Source: an uncultured Thalassotalea sp.
GTDB taxonomy: Bacteria > Pseudomonadota > Gammaproteobacteria > Enterobacterales > Alteromonadaceae
Length of the DNA: 35,768 nt
Direction of reading: 5' to 3'
Assembly (NCBI GenBank): GCA_938075435.1
Contig: CALJHL010000280.1
Span: 1-35,768 of the forward strand
Both the position numbers and the translations under genes were made by a program. The notes under the pieces are model-generated. The model saw only the letters and a program-made list of their open reading frames with translations, was not told the DNA's origin and did no database searches. Positions 16,142 to 26,987 of the stretch are shown here, in pieces (position 1 is the stretch's first letter; each line of letters starts with the position of its first letter).

Positions 16142-17200
16142 TTGAAACTTATCCCTGTTTTATCTTATATTTTACGTGCTAGCAGTTACGGCCTACTGAC
16201 TGCAGTAGTACTACTTATTTTAGTACCTGACTTACGTGACGGTAATAGTTTTTCCTTTAATATTTTCAAAAGTGAAAACAGCAAACCTAAGCCAGTATCA
16301 TTTGCCACTGCGGTAGCAAAATCAGCACCAGCGGTTGTCAACATCTATTCAGAATCAATAACAACCGATCCTAGATACAGTAGCCGCTCTATCCAGCGAG
16401 TAAAATTAGGCTCTGGCGTCATTATGGATCAACGTGGCTACATTCTGACGAATAATCACGTAGTATTAAATGCTGATTTAATCACTGTAATTCTGCAAGA
16501 TAGTACAGAGCTTAGCGCAGAACTTATTGGCAGTGATGAATTTACCGATCTGGCGGTACTAAAAGTACAAGCAATGAATTTACCGGTAATTCCAGTGGAT
16601 GAGAGTTTAACGCCTTTAGTTGGTGACGTAGTATTAGCCATAGGTAACCCTTTAAATCTAGGGCAAACCATCACTCAAGGTGTCATAAGTGCCACCGGTC
16701 GCACTGGATTAAGCAGTAATAGTTATCGAGAATTCTTACAAATGGACGCCGCCATTAACGACGGTAACTCTGGTGGTGCGCTCGTTAACTCCAATGGTGA
16801 TTTAGTAGGTATAACTACCGCGCAATTTAAACGTTCAAACCCACAACTAAATATTCAAGGTATATTTTTTGCCATCCCCTATCAATTAGCCGCCAATGTT
16901 ATGGATCAATTGATCAAGAATGGTCGAGTTGTCAGGGGCTGGTTAGGCATCAGCTCGCAACGTTATAATAGACAACTAAAAGGTGTTGTCGTTGATACCA
17001 TTACGGCTAATAGCCCGGCAGAGATCGCCGGCATTAAAACCGGAGACGTGATATACAAAATTGCTGATTTCGATGTGACCAGTATTAATCAAGCATTAGA
17101 TATTATTGCGGAAACTAAACCCAATACCATTCTTGAATTTGGCGTTGTCCGCGACAATACTCATTTAGTCATAGAAGTTAACATCGGTGAGTTTAAATAA
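16142..17200 (+). CDS. degS: Site-1 protease DegS (sigma-E pathway)
   Basis: DegS senses misfolded outer-membrane proteins and makes the first cut in the anti-sigma factor RseA. The 352-residue protein has an N-terminal membrane anchor (YGLLTAVVLLILVPDL, about 16-31) instead of a cleaved signal, a protease domain with triad H106, D136 and S210 (TNNHVV, FTDLAV, GNSGG), and one PDZ domain (about 255-345). One PDZ domain plus a membrane anchor separates it from DegQ. The only plausible start is TTG at 16142, since the next in-frame ATG lies inside the protease domain. A -10-like TATAAT is at 16094-16099. E. coli DegS has 355 residues. Confidence 0.95.
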   Translation: MKLIPVLSYILRASSYGLLTAVVLLILVPDLRDGNSFSFNIFKSENSKPKPVSFATAVAKSAPAVVNIYSESITTDPRYSSRSIQRVKLGSGVIMDQRGYILTNNHVVLNADLITVILQDSTELSAELIGSDEFTDLAVLKVQAMNLPVIPVDESLTPLVGDVVLAIGNPLNLGQTITQGVISATGRTGLSSNSYREFLQMDAAINDGNSGGALVNSNGDLVGITTAQFKRSNPQLNIQGIFFAIPYQLAANVMDQLIKNGRVVRGWLGISSQRYNRQLKGVVVDTITANSPAEIAGIKTGDVIYKIADFDVTSINQALDIIAETKPNTILEFGVVRDNTHLVIEVNIGEFK

Positions 17201-17260
17201 TTTCAATTAGCTGGAAATTAAACTATTAACTATCCCTAAATAGCTTAGTTGTAGATAAAT

Positions 17261-17297
17261 AAAAGCGACTATAAGACAATTCTTATACTCGCTTTTT
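17261..17297. terminator. Bidirectional terminator between degS and murA
   Basis: AAAAGCGA-C-TATAAGA pairs with TCTTATA-C-TCGCTTTT, with one C-C mismatch and a 4-nt loop, with A and T runs outside. It serves convergent degS and murA. Confidence 0.88.
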
Positions 17298-17320
17298 AGT
17301 TTGCTATGATGGGCATTAAA

Positions 17321-18595
<1,275 letters not shown>

Positions 18596-18602
18596 TCAAA
18601 AT

Positions 18603-18860
18603 TTAAGAAGGAATATTAAACATTTTTTCACGTTGCCATTGGGCCTTAGTGAATGTCTTTATTGTAACGGCGTGGATCTTGCCTTGGTTAATTGCATCCG
18701 TTAAAGGTGCATAGACCAGCTGTTGTTTTTTTACTCGGCTTAATTCGGCAAACATATCTGCTACAGCCATAATTGTACATTGGGAGCCATCGAAAGTTAC
18801 ATGCAACTCATCCAAGGTTAAAGCTTGTTTGAGGATATTTTCGATCTCAGTTACGTCCAC
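18603..18860 (-). CDS. ibaG: BolA-family protein IbaG
   Basis: IbaG is a small BolA-family protein that partners with monothiol glutaredoxins and is tied to iron-sulfur and acid-stress biology. The 85 residues match the family, with DELHVTFDGSQCTIMAVADMFAELSRVKKQQLVYAPL and a conserved ligand histidine in KIHAVTIKTFT. It lacks the larger loop of BolA itself. Placement between mlaB and murA is the conserved enterobacterial position of ibaG (yrbA). Spacing of 15 bp to mlaB and 22 bp to murA supports one transcript. Confidence 0.94.
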   Translation of the reverse strand: MDVTEIENILKQALTLDELHVTFDGSQCTIMAVADMFAELSRVKKQQLVYAPLTDAINQGKIHAVTIKTFTKAQWQREKMFNIPS

Positions 18861-18875
18861 TATATTTCTCCAAAT

Positions 18876-19187
18876 TTATTGTGCGTTGGTCAAAGGCAAA
18901 AGGTGCTGCACATGACTTAATTGTGCAAGTTTAACCAATTCTATCGGTGCTTGGGAATAAGTTAATTTAATTTGTTTTGTCGCTGCGTATTCTAACAGGC
19001 TTAACAACCAGGCTAAGCCTGCTGTATCAACTCTATTTACCTTTGTAAAATCAACGACTTGAATGGCATCAGAGGTTAAAATAGCAAAATATTTTTGTTG
19101 TTTGCCAACAATAGTATGGCGAGTGAGATCACCGACAAGTTGCAAACTTTGTTTATCGAGATAAGAAAAATCAAATTTATTTGCCAA
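18876..19187 (-). CDS. mlaB: Phospholipid transport STAS protein MlaB
   Basis: MlaB is the cytoplasmic STAS-domain partner that stabilises the MlaF ATPase. The 103-residue protein has the STAS core: QLVGDLTRHTIV, VVDFTKVNRVDTAGLAWLLSLLEYA and IELVKLAQLSHVQHLLPL. The Asp-Thr-Ala-Gly helix start is typical. It follows mlaC by 2 bp. E. coli MlaB has 97 residues. Confidence 0.92.
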   Translation of the reverse strand: MANKFDFSYLDKQSLQLVGDLTRHTIVGKQQKYFAILTSDAIQVVDFTKVNRVDTAGLAWLLSLLEYAATKQIKLTYSQAPIELVKLAQLSHVQHLLPLTNAQ

Positions 19188-19189
19188 AA

Positions 19190-19864
19190 TTAATTACCTA
19201 ATTGCTGGGTCTTTAGACTTTGCTCAAGGTCTTCACCATCTTTATAGATAATTTTTCGTTGGCTTTTTTCTAGCAACATTTTTGTTACTTCAGGTACGCC
19301 ATTTTGCGCTAAAATACTTCTTAGTTCTTTTTGTTTCGCATCGAGTAAGCTAATACCTTCAGCAACAAGATCAAACGCTAACCACTCATTGGTTTGGTTA
19401 AACTTTCGCACTTTAAATTTAATGTTTATCGGCGGGCGTTGACCATCAATGATGTCGACACCGACTAAAATAATTTTTTCTTTGCCAAGAGTTTTAGCCG
19501 GTTCAAAAACGACTTTTTGCTGTTTATACATAGTAAATACTTGTGCATACGAGGTAATTAAATATTCTCTAAATGCTTTAAGAAAAGCTTTTATCTCATC
19601 TTTAGAGGCTTTTTTGCGATAATTACCTAACACTTTCAAACCAGCATATTGATATGAAACATAAGGCATCAGCTCTTCACGAACAATATCTTTTAGTAAT
19701 TCAGGGTTTTGTTTAATTTGTTGCTCTTCACGAGCAAACCGGTCAAACGTAAATTGCGCCGCTTCTTTAATCATTGCATATGGGTTCTCTTTATTGACTG
19801 AAGAGGCAAAGGTACAATCAACCATTAAAAAAAACAAAACTAAAATGAATACAATTTTTTGCAT
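19190..19864 (-). CDS. mlaC: Periplasmic phospholipid shuttle MlaC
   Basis: MlaC carries phospholipids across the periplasm between the MlaA complex and MlaFEDB. The 224-residue precursor has a signal peptide, MQKIVFILVLFFLMVDCTFA. The Cys is preceded by Asp, so a lipobox is unlikely. The mature Tol-Ttg2 fold shows ELLKDIVREELMPYVSYQYAGLKVLGNYRKKA and LREYLITSYAQVFTMYK-type segments (FLKAFREYLITSYAQVF here). It is 13 residues longer than the E. coli protein (211), mostly at the C terminus. Located between mlaD (33 bp) and mlaB (2 bp). Confidence 0.95.
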   Translation of the reverse strand: MQKIVFILVLFFLMVDCTFASSVNKENPYAMIKEAAQFTFDRFAREEQQIKQNPELLKDIVREELMPYVSYQYAGLKVLGNYRKKASKDEIKAFLKAFREYLITSYAQVFTMYKQQKVVFEPAKTLGKEKIILVGVDIIDGQRPPINIKFKVRKFNQTNEWLAFDLVAEGISLLDAKQKELRSILAQNGVPEVTKMLLEKSQRKIIYKDGEDLEQSLKTQQLGN

Positions 19865-19897
19865 AATACTTCTCTATATTTATCTAATAACAAGCAA

Positions 19898-20371
19898 TTA
19901 ATTATCAGAATCTTGACTAAATAAAAACTGGCCTATCAACTCTTCCAGTACGATTGCTGGTTTGGTATCTTCAATATAATCACCAGGTTGTAAAATCTCG
20001 ATTCCCAACTCTTCATCCATAAAGCCAGGGTCTAAACCAATGTATTGCTCACCTAACAAGCCCGCAGTTAAAATAGATAACGACGTGGTTTCTGAAAAAT
20101 TATCGTACTTTGTAAAAATGTCTAAAGTGACAATTGGCGTGTAATCCTCGCTGTCGAGTCTAATACTAGAAATTCGACCAACGACAACACCACCGACTTT
20201 TACCGCTGAACGGACCTTTAATCCACCAATATTGTCAAATTTTGCGTGCAACTGATAACTTTCGCCATTGCCCTGAATACCAGCATCCGCGACTTTAATT
20301 GCTAAAGCCAAAAATGCAGCTATACCCAGTGCCACAAACAAACCTACCATTAATTCTATTTTTTTCGACAT
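19898..20371 (-). CDS. mlaD: Phospholipid transport MCE protein MlaD
   Basis: MlaD forms a hexameric ring in the periplasm, anchored to MlaE, through which lipids pass. The 157-residue protein has one N-terminal membrane helix (LMVGLFVALGIAAFLALAIKVADA) and one MCE domain (about 38-118) with FDNIGGLKVRSAVKVGGVVVGRI and TAGLLGEQYIGLDPG. It is shorter than E. coli MlaD (183), chiefly in the C-terminal helix that lines the pore. An 86-bp gap separates it from mlaE, longer than elsewhere in the operon. Confidence 0.96.
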   Translation of the reverse strand: MSKKIELMVGLFVALGIAAFLALAIKVADAGIQGNGESYQLHAKFDNIGGLKVRSAVKVGGVVVGRISSIRLDSEDYTPIVTLDIFTKYDNFSETTSLSILTAGLLGEQYIGLDPGFMDEELGIEILQPGDYIEDTKPAIVLEELIGQFLFSQDSDN

Positions 20372-20457
20372 CTTGTCAAACCACCAACGCTAAATAAATT
20401 GAATTATGCTTATCTAAAAGATCTGATAACCATAATATTAGTTCATTATTAATTAAA

Positions 20458-21231
20458 TTAAGTAAACATTATTGCTGTCAAAATAAAATCCAGCCCTAAT
20501 ACCATCAACGATGCCTGTACAACTGAAGAAGTTGTCGCCCGGCTTATCCCCTCAGAAGTAGGAATACAGTTGTAACCTTTGTATACCGCTATCCAAGTAA
20601 CGACAAAAGCAAAAGCTAAGCTTTTAATTGTGCCATTAATTATATCCCGTAAATCTACGTCTGCCTGCATTACTGACCAAAAAGTGCCACGGTCAACACC
20701 TAACCATTCTACCCCGACTAAGTGAGCGCCAAAAATTCCGAGAATAGAAAAAATGGCAGCTAATAACGGCATGCTAAAAAATCCAGCCCAGAACCTTGGT
20801 GCTATGACTCGCCTTAAAGGGTCCACCGCCATCATTTCTAAACTGCTTAATTGTTCAGTCGCTTTCATTAGACCAATTTCTGCCGTCAATGCCGAACCCG
20901 CTCTGCCGGCAAACAATAGTGCGGTAACAACAGGTCCTAATTCCCGCAATAGAGATAACGCAACCATTGGCCCTAAGCTACCTTCAGCGCCATAGTCTAC
21001 TAGCACCGTATAGCCTTGTAACGCTAATACCATACCAATAAAGGTACCCGACACCATGATGATGATCAGCGACAATACACCGATGGCATATAACTGGCCA
21101 ACAAATAACGGAAAACCTTTACGAAAATTAGGCAGATGCGCAATGGCCGATAAAAGTATTAATACCGCCCTTCCTAACCCGCCTAAAATACTTATGCTAA
21201 GTTGACCAAGTCCTTGGATTTTCTCGAGCAT
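20458..21231 (-). CDS. mlaE: Phospholipid transport permease MlaE
   Basis: MlaE is the membrane permease of the Mla ABC transporter. The 257 residues hold an amphipathic N-terminal helix and about five membrane helices. Family blocks are present: [61 protein letters not shown] (about 60-120) and the [25 protein letters not shown] coupling region. The start shares one base with the mlaF stop. E. coli MlaE has 260 residues. Confidence 0.97.
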   Translation of the reverse strand: MLEKIQGLGQLSISILGGLGRAVLILLSAIAHLPNFRKGFPLFVGQLYAIGVLSLIIIMVSGTFIGMVLALQGYTVLVDYGAEGSLGPMVALSLLRELGPVVTALLFAGRAGSALTAEIGLMKATEQLSSLEMMAVDPLRRVIAPRFWAGFFSMPLLAAIFSILGIFGAHLVGVEWLGVDRGTFWSVMQADVDLRDIINGTIKSLAFAFVVTWIAVYKGYNCIPTSEGISRATTSSVVQASLMVLGLDFILTAIMFT

Positions 21232-22034
21232 TAGCTGCCTTCTCCCATTAACTCACTTTTATAATCTGTTGCAGGGTAATGGAATGCCACAGGGCCATCA
21301 TGTTCACCTTTAATAAATTGTTGCACCAAGGGCGATTCTTGAGCATAAATTTGCTCAGGTGTGCCTTGACCAATAATTTTTTCATCGGCAATAATATAAA
21401 TATAATCAGCAATACTCATAACCTCTGGTACATCATGAGAAACCACAACCGAAGTTAAACCGAGTGCATCATTTAAATCTCGAATTAAACGAACAATCAC
21501 CCCCATTGAAATGGGATCTTGGCCTGCAAAAGGTTCATCATACATAATAAGTTCAGGATCAAGTGCAATTGCTCGAGCTAAAGCAGCTCGACGAGCCATA
21601 CCACCAGACAATTCACTAGGTTTTAAGTGCATCGCTCCGCGCAAGCCCACCACTTCTAATTTCATCATCACCATTTTTTCAATGATGCTTTCTGGTAACT
21701 TACTGTGTTCTCTGATCGGGAATGCAACATTCTCATAAACAGACATATCGGTAAATAATGCCCCGGATTGAAACAACATACTCATCCGCTTTCTAATCTC
21801 ATACAGTGCGGTACGAGAGAGTTTAGGAATATCATGTCCGGCAAATAAAATTTCACCTTTGCTTGGCTTTAATTGTCCGCCCATCAAGCGCAGTAAAGTT
21901 GTTTTACCTATACCACTGGGGCCCATGATAGCGGTAACTTTACCTTTCGGGATCGATAAACTAATGTTGTTATAAATACAACGCTCTTCTCGATTAAAGG
22001 TAAGGTTGTTTATTTCAACCAAATTTGTCGTCAT
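21231..22034 (-). CDS. mlaF: Phospholipid transport ATP-binding protein MlaF
   Basis: MlaF is the ATPase that powers the Mla pathway. The 267-residue protein has Walker [10 protein letters not shown] (38-46), Q-loop MLFQSGALF, the signature [14 protein letters not shown], Walker [11 protein letters not shown] and the switch histidine in [11 protein letters not shown]-terminal extension after about 240 fits the family's MlaB/MlaF handshake tail. It is the first gene of mlaFEDCB-ibaG-murA and is divergent from yrbG, as in E. coli. Confidence 0.97.
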   Translation of the reverse strand: MTTNLVEINNLTFNREERCIYNNISLSIPKGKVTAIMGPSGIGKTTLLRLMGGQLKPSKGEILFAGHDIPKLSRTALYEIRKRMSMLFQSGALFTDMSVYENVAFPIREHSKLPESIIEKMVMMKLEVVGLRGAMHLKPSELSGGMARRAALARAIALDPELIMYDEPFAGQDPISMGVIVRLIRDLNDALGLTSVVVSHDVPEVMSIADYIYIIADEKIIGQGTPEQIYAQESPLVQQFIKGEHDGPVAFHYPATDYKSELMGEGS

Positions 22035-22417
22035 AGCGAATTGAAAACCAGAATATGTTTATTTGCTGTTAATTAATCAAAGTCTACCTGACCAAGATTT
22101 TTCATGCATTATAAAAGAGTAACTAATTATGAATATATTACATTTTTTCGATATTAACGTTCGATTTTATCGTAAAAAGTCATAATTGCTCATGATTATA
22201 ATGTGACTAAATAGTGTTTCGCAGATTTAACGTTAAGATAACATAATGACATTGATTTTAACAAAGTTAGAGAATATTTACGCCCTGCACCTCACCAGCA
22301 CCCTATGATTATAAAATAAATCGTTTTTATCAGTGTTTTTCAAGGTAAACATCCGTTTAGGGCTTTTAATTTAATGCTTTTAGGGTGACAATTTAACTAT
22401 CTAACTGAGGGCCATAA
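22035..22417. other. Divergent promoter region mlaF / yrbG
   Basis: This 383-bp AT-rich gap separates two long operons. On the minus strand a consensus -10 TATAAT lies at 22108-22113, about 75 bp before mlaF, with only a weak -35. On the plus strand a CTGAGGG ribosome-binding site precedes yrbG, but no clear promoter stands out. An 18-codon open frame near 22129 has no supporting signal. Confidence 0.5.
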
Positions 22418-23398
22418 ATGCTAATTGAAATTCTAATACTCATATTTTCTCTAATTGTTTTAATCTGGAGTGCTGACAAATTTGTTTTTGGTGCAGCCGC
22501 TATTGCCAGAAATTTTGGAATTGCCCCGATAATTATAGGTTTAACGATAGTGGCCATGGGTTCATCAGCCCCAGAAATGTTAGTGGCAACTACAGCATCA
22601 TTAAATGGCGCACCCGATACTGCAATCGGTAACGCTCTGGGTTCAAACATTACCAATATCGCTTTAGTCCTGGGCTTAACCGCTCTTTTTAAACCCTTAA
22701 TGGTCTCTTCAAATACCATAAAAAGAGAGCTACCATTATTACTCATTGTAACCTTAGTGGCAGGTTGGATGTTATTCGACCTTAATTTTACCTTTATAGA
22801 AGGTTTAATATTAATGACTGGTTTTGTGGTGTTTATTGTTAGTTTGCTGTTAATAACCATTAAGCAAAACAAAAACCAGCCCGCAACGGATCCGATGTTA
22901 ATAGAGGCCGAACATGAAATCCCCGAAGGAGTAGACTCTAAAGTCGCTATCTTTTGGCTAATTGTCGGTCTAGTTTTGTTACCAACAAGCTCTAATTTCT
23001 TAGTCGGCTCTGCAACTTATATTGCCCAAGCATTTGGCATTAGCGATTTAGTTATTGGTTTAACGATTATTGCCATCGGAACAAGCTTGCCAGAATTGGC
23101 GGCGAGTATAATGAGTCTTATTAAAAAGGAAGATGATTTAGCCATAGGTAACATCATCGGTTCTAATCTCTTTAATATCTTAGCGGTACTTGCATTGCCG
23201 GCTTTAATCGCTCCAGGAGCAGTTGACCCCGATGTTGCTAGCCGTGACGTTCCCTACATGACAGTTTTAACTGTGTTACTGTTAGTTCTGTGCATAAGTC
23301 GACGTAATGGCTTTAGGATCACTCGGATAAAAGGCGCGCTGTTATTTACTGCATTTATCATTTATCAATACTTAATTTTTAGTCAATTAACTGCTTAA
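22418..23398 (+). CDS. yrbG: Calcium/sodium antiporter, YrbG family
   Basis: This is an inner-membrane cation/Ca2+ exchanger. The 326-residue protein has two homologous halves of about five helices each with the alpha-repeat motifs: MGSSAPEM plus GNALGSNITNIALVLGL in the first half, and IGTSLPELAAS plus GNIIGSNLFNILAVLALPALI in the second. Acidic residues in those motifs bind the cation. The physiological ion is not proven for E. coli YrbG. It heads the yrbG-kdsD-kdsC-lptCAB cluster, with kdsD 14 bp downstream. Confidence 0.94.
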   Translation: MLIEILILIFSLIVLIWSADKFVFGAAAIARNFGIAPIIIGLTIVAMGSSAPEMLVATTASLNGAPDTAIGNALGSNITNIALVLGLTALFKPLMVSSNTIKRELPLLLIVTLVAGWMLFDLNFTFIEGLILMTGFVVFIVSLLLITIKQNKNQPATDPMLIEAEHEIPEGVDSKVAIFWLIVGLVLLPTSSNFLVGSATYIAQAFGISDLVIGLTIIAIGTSLPELAASIMSLIKKEDDLAIGNIIGSNLFNILAVLALPALIAPGAVDPDVASRDVPYMTVLTVLLLVLCISRRNGFRITRIKGALLFTAFIIYQYLIFSQLTA

Positions 23399-23412
23399 TT
23401 CGGAATTACTTT

Positions 23413-24387
23413 ATGCCTAATGCCAAAGAATTTAAAACCTTAGCTGCTAAGGTTATCGAAATAGAACAACAAGCTGTAAGTAACTTGCTTAACTATATTG
23501 ATGATGATTTTGCTTTAGCTTGCCAATTTATGTTTGATTGTCAGGGCCGTGTCATTGTTATTGGCATGGGTAAGTCAGGCCATATCGGTGGCAAAATAGC
23601 CGCTACTCTTGCCAGCACAGGTACCCCGGCATTCTTTGTGCACCCTGGCGAGGCTAGCCATGGCGATTTAGGAATGGTGACTAGCCAAGATGTGGTACTC
23701 GCAATTTCTAATTCTGGCGAAACCAATGAAGTGTTAGCGATATTACCTGTCATTAAACGCATTGGCGCCAAGCTAGTAGCCATGTCTAGTAACCCTAATT
23801 CGACCTTAGCAAAATTATCTGACGTGCATATTTGTATTGATGTTCCACAAGAAGCTTGCCCTTTGGGTTTGGCTCCAACATCTAGCACGACCGCTACTTT
23901 AGTCATGGGGGATGCTTTAGCAGTGGCGTTACTTAATGCCAAAGGCTTTACCGCCGACGACTTTGCTTTATCTCATCCAGGCGGTAGTTTAGGTAAACGC
24001 TTATTATTACGTTTAGCTGATATTATGCATACTGGCGATCGCTTGCCCATTGTCAGCGAGTCGGCTTTAATTAAAGAAGCACTGGTAGAAATGTCACAAC
24101 AAGGCCTAGGAATGACCGGCATTGTTGACTCGAATGGTAAACTAACGGGCTTGTTTACCGATGGCGATTTAAGGCGTATTCTTGATGAAGAAGTGAATAT
24201 GCACCAAGATACAATAGTAACGGTTATGACCAGAAACCCAGTGGTTGCTAAGGCGGAGACCTTAGCCGCTGAAGCATTAAAGTCAATGGAAGATAAAAGT
24301 ATAAATGGTTTGATTATTGTGGATGAAAATAATTACCCAATTGGGGCGATGAATATGCATGACATTTTAAAAGCCGGAGTGATTTAA
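23413..24387 (+). CDS. kdsD: D-arabinose 5-phosphate isomerase KdsD
   Basis: KdsD converts ribulose 5-phosphate to arabinose 5-phosphate, the first step of Kdo synthesis for LPS. The 324 residues comprise a SIS domain (about 35-170; GRVIVIGMGKSGHIGGKIAATLASTGTPAFFVHPGEASHGDLGM and AISNSGETNEV) and two CBS domains (about 205-320; MHTGDRLPIV, VMTRNPV). E. coli KdsD has 328 residues. One base separates it from kdsC, the next cytoplasmic Kdo enzyme in the cluster. Confidence 0.97.
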   Translation: MPNAKEFKTLAAKVIEIEQQAVSNLLNYIDDDFALACQFMFDCQGRVIVIGMGKSGHIGGKIAATLASTGTPAFFVHPGEASHGDLGMVTSQDVVLAISNSGETNEVLAILPVIKRIGAKLVAMSSNPNSTLAKLSDVHICIDVPQEACPLGLAPTSSTTATLVMGDALAVALLNAKGFTADDFALSHPGGSLGKRLLLRLADIMHTGDRLPIVSESALIKEALVEMSQQGLGMTGIVDSNGKLTGLFTDGDLRRILDEEVNMHQDTIVTVMTRNPVVAKAETLAAEALKSMEDKSINGLIIVDENNYPIGAMNMHDILKAGVI

Positions 24388-24388
24388 C

Positions 24389-24961
24389 ATGAATAACAGT
24401 ACCGCCAATACTCTTTGCGATAGCCTGTACGGTAAAATCGAATCGAATACCGTTCATAAAGCCGCGCAAATTAAGCTACTTGTTTGTGATGTTGATGGCG
24501 TATTCTCCGACGGCCGTATTTATTTGGGCAATGATGGTGAAGAATTAAAGGCATTTAATACTAAAGATGGTTTCGGTATTAAAGCCTTAGGGCAAAGTGG
24601 TGTAGATGTTGCGGTGATCACCGGTCGAGAATCAAATATTGTTGAAAAACGGATGACCGCCCTAGGGGTTAAATTTATCATTCAGGGTGAAGAAGATAAA
24701 CTACCAGCTTTGCAAAAAATCGCCAATTCATTGCAACTTAGTCACGAGCAAATTGCCTACATAGGTGATGATATTCCAGACATAGACTGCATTGAGTATG
24801 TCGGCCTAGGTGTAGCGGTTCAGGATGCTCATCCCTTAGTTCGTCGAGCTGCAGATTACCGCACTTTTATCAATGGCGGTTTTGGGGCAGTTAGAGAATT
24901 ATGTGATTTAATTATGATGAGCCAAAATACCTTAGAAAATGCAACGGGCAGCAGCATATGA
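24389..24961 (+). CDS. kdsC: 3-deoxy-D-manno-octulosonate 8-phosphate phosphatase KdsC
   Basis: KdsC removes phosphate from Kdo 8-phosphate. The 190-residue HAD-family protein, without a cap domain, has motif I VCDVDGVFSDG (nucleophile D34, D36), VITGRES (motif II), and GDDIPDIDCIEYVGLGVAV (motif IV). Length is close to E. coli KdsC (188). Its stop overlaps the lptC start by 4 bp (ATGA), so LPS sugar synthesis and export genes are translationally coupled. Confidence 0.97.
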   Translation: MNNSTANTLCDSLYGKIESNTVHKAAQIKLLVCDVDGVFSDGRIYLGNDGEELKAFNTKDGFGIKALGQSGVDVAVITGRESNIVEKRMTALGVKFIIQGEEDKLPALQKIANSLQLSHEQIAYIGDDIPDIDCIEYVGLGVAVQDAHPLVRRAADYRTFINGGFGAVRELCDLIMMSQNTLENATGSSI

Positions 24962-25524
24962 ACCGTTTGCATACCTTATCGTCAATCGTTTTTGCAATCG
25001 CATTAGCGGTATATGGTTATATGCAATGGCAAAAATCCAATGAGCCGAAAATAACACCAACGCAAAACCCTAATACCCCCGAATACATTGCCAGTAAATT
25101 AACGTCAAGCCAGTTTGATAGCGATGGCAATCTAAGCCATACCATCTTTGCCGAACAAATGATCCATTTTGCCGATAAAAATGAAACCCACTTTAAAACG
25201 CCAAAATATACAATATATCCTGATGATAATAAGCCCTCGTGGAATATTTCTGCAAATGAAGGTGTCTTAATTGATGACGATGAATTAATATTGACTCAGC
25301 GAGTTAGGTTAAGGTCGAGTGATAAAAACAGTTTTATTTCTGAAATTCATGGCCAAGAACTAAAATTAGATTTAAATAAAAAAATAATTACCTCAAAACA
25401 AACCATACTATTAAAAGGCACTGACTTTACTATGTATGGCTCTGGTTTAAAGGTGGATATCAATACCACTGAAATGACAATAAGTGAACATGTACAAACA
25501 ATTTATAAAAAATATGCCTCGTAA
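24958..25524 (+). CDS. lptC: LPS export protein LptC
   Basis: LptC is the bitopic inner-membrane component that receives LPS from LptB2FG and passes it to LptA. The 188-residue protein has one N-terminal membrane helix (LSSIVFAIALAVYGYMQW) and a periplasmic beta-jellyroll (about 45-185) with YTIYPDDNKPSWNISANEGVLIDDDELILTQRVRLRS. E. coli LptC has 191 residues. It overlaps kdsC by 4 bp and lptA by 11 bp. Confidence 0.95.
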   Translation: MNRLHTLSSIVFAIALAVYGYMQWQKSNEPKITPTQNPNTPEYIASKLTSSQFDSDGNLSHTIFAEQMIHFADKNETHFKTPKYTIYPDDNKPSWNISANEGVLIDDDELILTQRVRLRSSDKNSFISEIHGQELKLDLNKKIITSKQTILLKGTDFTMYGSGLKVDINTTEMTISEHVQTIYKKYAS

Positions 25525-26158
25525 TTTTTTGTTCGGGCTTTTATTAATACTACCTGGCGCGGCTTTTGCTGCGACGGCAGATTTTGATCAAGAAATAAAA
25601 ATTATTGCAAAAAGACAAGCCAGTGATTTAAAAAATAAGATCGCCAGCTACCTTGAAGATGTCAAAATAACCCAAGGTTCGCTGAGCATTGAAGCTGATT
25701 TAGTACAGGTATCGAACCAAGGCGATACTGACAATAAAGTTTACCTAGCCAAAGGCAAGCCGGCAATTTTTAGCCAAATACTCGATGATGGCCAAAAAAT
25801 TGAATTAACTGCCAATGAAATTTCCTATTCACCATCCACCAGTACCATTGTTATCAAAGGCAATGCCTCAATAAACCAAGAAGGCAGTAGAGTTAGCGGT
25901 GACATAATTACTTATAATATTGCTACCGAGCAACTCACTGCTGAAAGTACCAGTTCGGTAACAACAATACTGCAGCCGGAAACGAAAGCAGTAGAACAAG
26001 ATGACAGTGCAAAAGCTCTCGAGCCAGAAGTGCATCAACAACAAGCTACTGAACTGCAGGCGGAAGCAAAAGAACAAGAACAAGATGATAGTCCTGAACC
26101 TATAGATCCAAAGCCTAGTGAAGAAATTGAAACCGAATCTTTGGAGCAAAAGCAATAA
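25514..26158 (+). CDS. lptA: LPS transport periplasmic protein LptA with acidic C-terminal extension
   Basis: LptA polymers form the bridge that carries LPS to the outer membrane. The start chosen is the ATG at 25514, which opens a clean signal peptide ([19 protein letters not shown]); an ATG at 25484 would add ten residues ahead of it. The OstA/jellyroll domain covers about residues 25-145 ([19 protein letters not shown] and [22 protein letters not shown]). The product is 214 residues against 185 in E. coli. The excess is a low-complexity tail after about residue 150, rich in Glu, Gln, Asp and Pro, with a loose internal repeat ([12 protein letters not shown] / [12 protein letters not shown]). 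The stop overlaps the lptB start (TAATG). Confidence 0.95.
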   Translation: MPRNFLFGLLLILPGAAFAATADFDQEIKIIAKRQASDLKNKIASYLEDVKITQGSLSIEADLVQVSNQGDTDNKVYLAKGKPAIFSQILDDGQKIELTANEISYSPSTSTIVIKGNASINQEGSRVSGDIITYNIATEQLTAESTSSVTTILQPETKAVEQDDSAKALEPEVHQQQATELQAEAKEQEQDDSPEPIDPKPSEEIETESLEQKQ

Positions 26159-26886
26159 TGACGGCAACGTTAAAGGCAGAAAACTTAGCCAAAGCTTATA
26201 AAGGCCGAAAAGTCGTTAAAAACGTTAGTTTGCAGGTAAACTCCGGACAGGTGGTTGGCCTATTAGGACCAAACGGCGCCGGAAAAACGACTTCTTTTTA
26301 TATGATTGTTGGCTTGGTTCCTAGCGATTCCGGTACGGTGTCATTAAATAATGAAGATTTAACCTTATTGCCTATGCATGAACGTGCTCGACAAGGAATT
26401 GGTTACCTGCCACAAGAAGCTTCAATATTTAGAAAGCTTACCGTCTATGAAAATATTATGGCTATTTTGCAAACTCGGAAAAATCTTAGCGAAGTCGAAA
26501 GGGAAGAACAACTCGAGCACTTAGTAGAAGAGTTTAATATCGGTCATATTCTTGAAAATACTGGCCAAAGTTTATCTGGCGGCGAGCGTCGTCGGGTTGA
26601 AATAGCTAGAGCTTTAGCTGCTGAGCCAAAATTTATTTTACTTGATGAACCATTTGCGGGGGTTGATCCTATTTCCGTTGGCGATATCAAAAAGGTTATT
26701 TTACAACTAAAAAATCGTGGCATCGGCGTGTTAATCACCGACCATAATGTTAGAGAAACTTTAGATGTATGTGAGCACGCTTACATAGTAAGTCATGGCG
26801 AGCTTATCGCCGAAGGAAACTCGGAACAAGTGTTAACGAACCAACACGTTCGCGATGTCTACCTTGGTGAAAAATTCACGCTATAA
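26158..26886 (+). CDS. lptB: LPS export ABC transporter ATP-binding protein LptB
   Basis: LptB is the ATPase of LptB2FG that extracts LPS from the inner membrane. The 242-residue protein has Walker [10 protein letters not shown] (37-45), Q-loop [18 protein letters not shown], signature [15 protein letters not shown], Walker [14 protein letters not shown] and H-loop [11 protein letters not shown]. coli LptB has 241 residues. LptF and LptG are encoded elsewhere, as usual. A weak hairpin follows at 26894, then rpoN about 100 bp on. Confidence 0.98.
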   Translation: MTATLKAENLAKAYKGRKVVKNVSLQVNSGQVVGLLGPNGAGKTTSFYMIVGLVPSDSGTVSLNNEDLTLLPMHERARQGIGYLPQEASIFRKLTVYENIMAILQTRKNLSEVEREEQLEHLVEEFNIGHILENTGQSLSGGERRRVEIARALAAEPKFILLDEPFAGVDPISVGDIKKVILQLKNRGIGVLITDHNVRETLDVCEHAYIVSHGELIAEGNSEQVLTNQHVRDVYLGEKFTL

Positions 26887-26893
26887 TTAAAAC

Positions 26894-26920
26894 AGTTATA
26901 TACTATTTATAACTATTTTT
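26894..26920 (+). terminator. Weak terminator after lptB
   Basis: AGTTATA and TATAACT form a 7-bp AT-only stem followed by ATTTTT. It is weak, so partial readthrough into rpoN is likely. Confidence 0.4.
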
Positions 26921-26987
26921 ATGTTTAAGTCAGGCGCTTTATTTTAATTTCTTGGCTATATTTATAATATGGAATATTTTCTAAAAC

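Noticed and set aside
25868-26167. 99-codon minus-strand open frame rich in Phe and Leu
   Set aside because: It is the antisense shadow of the Glu/Gln-rich lptA tail.
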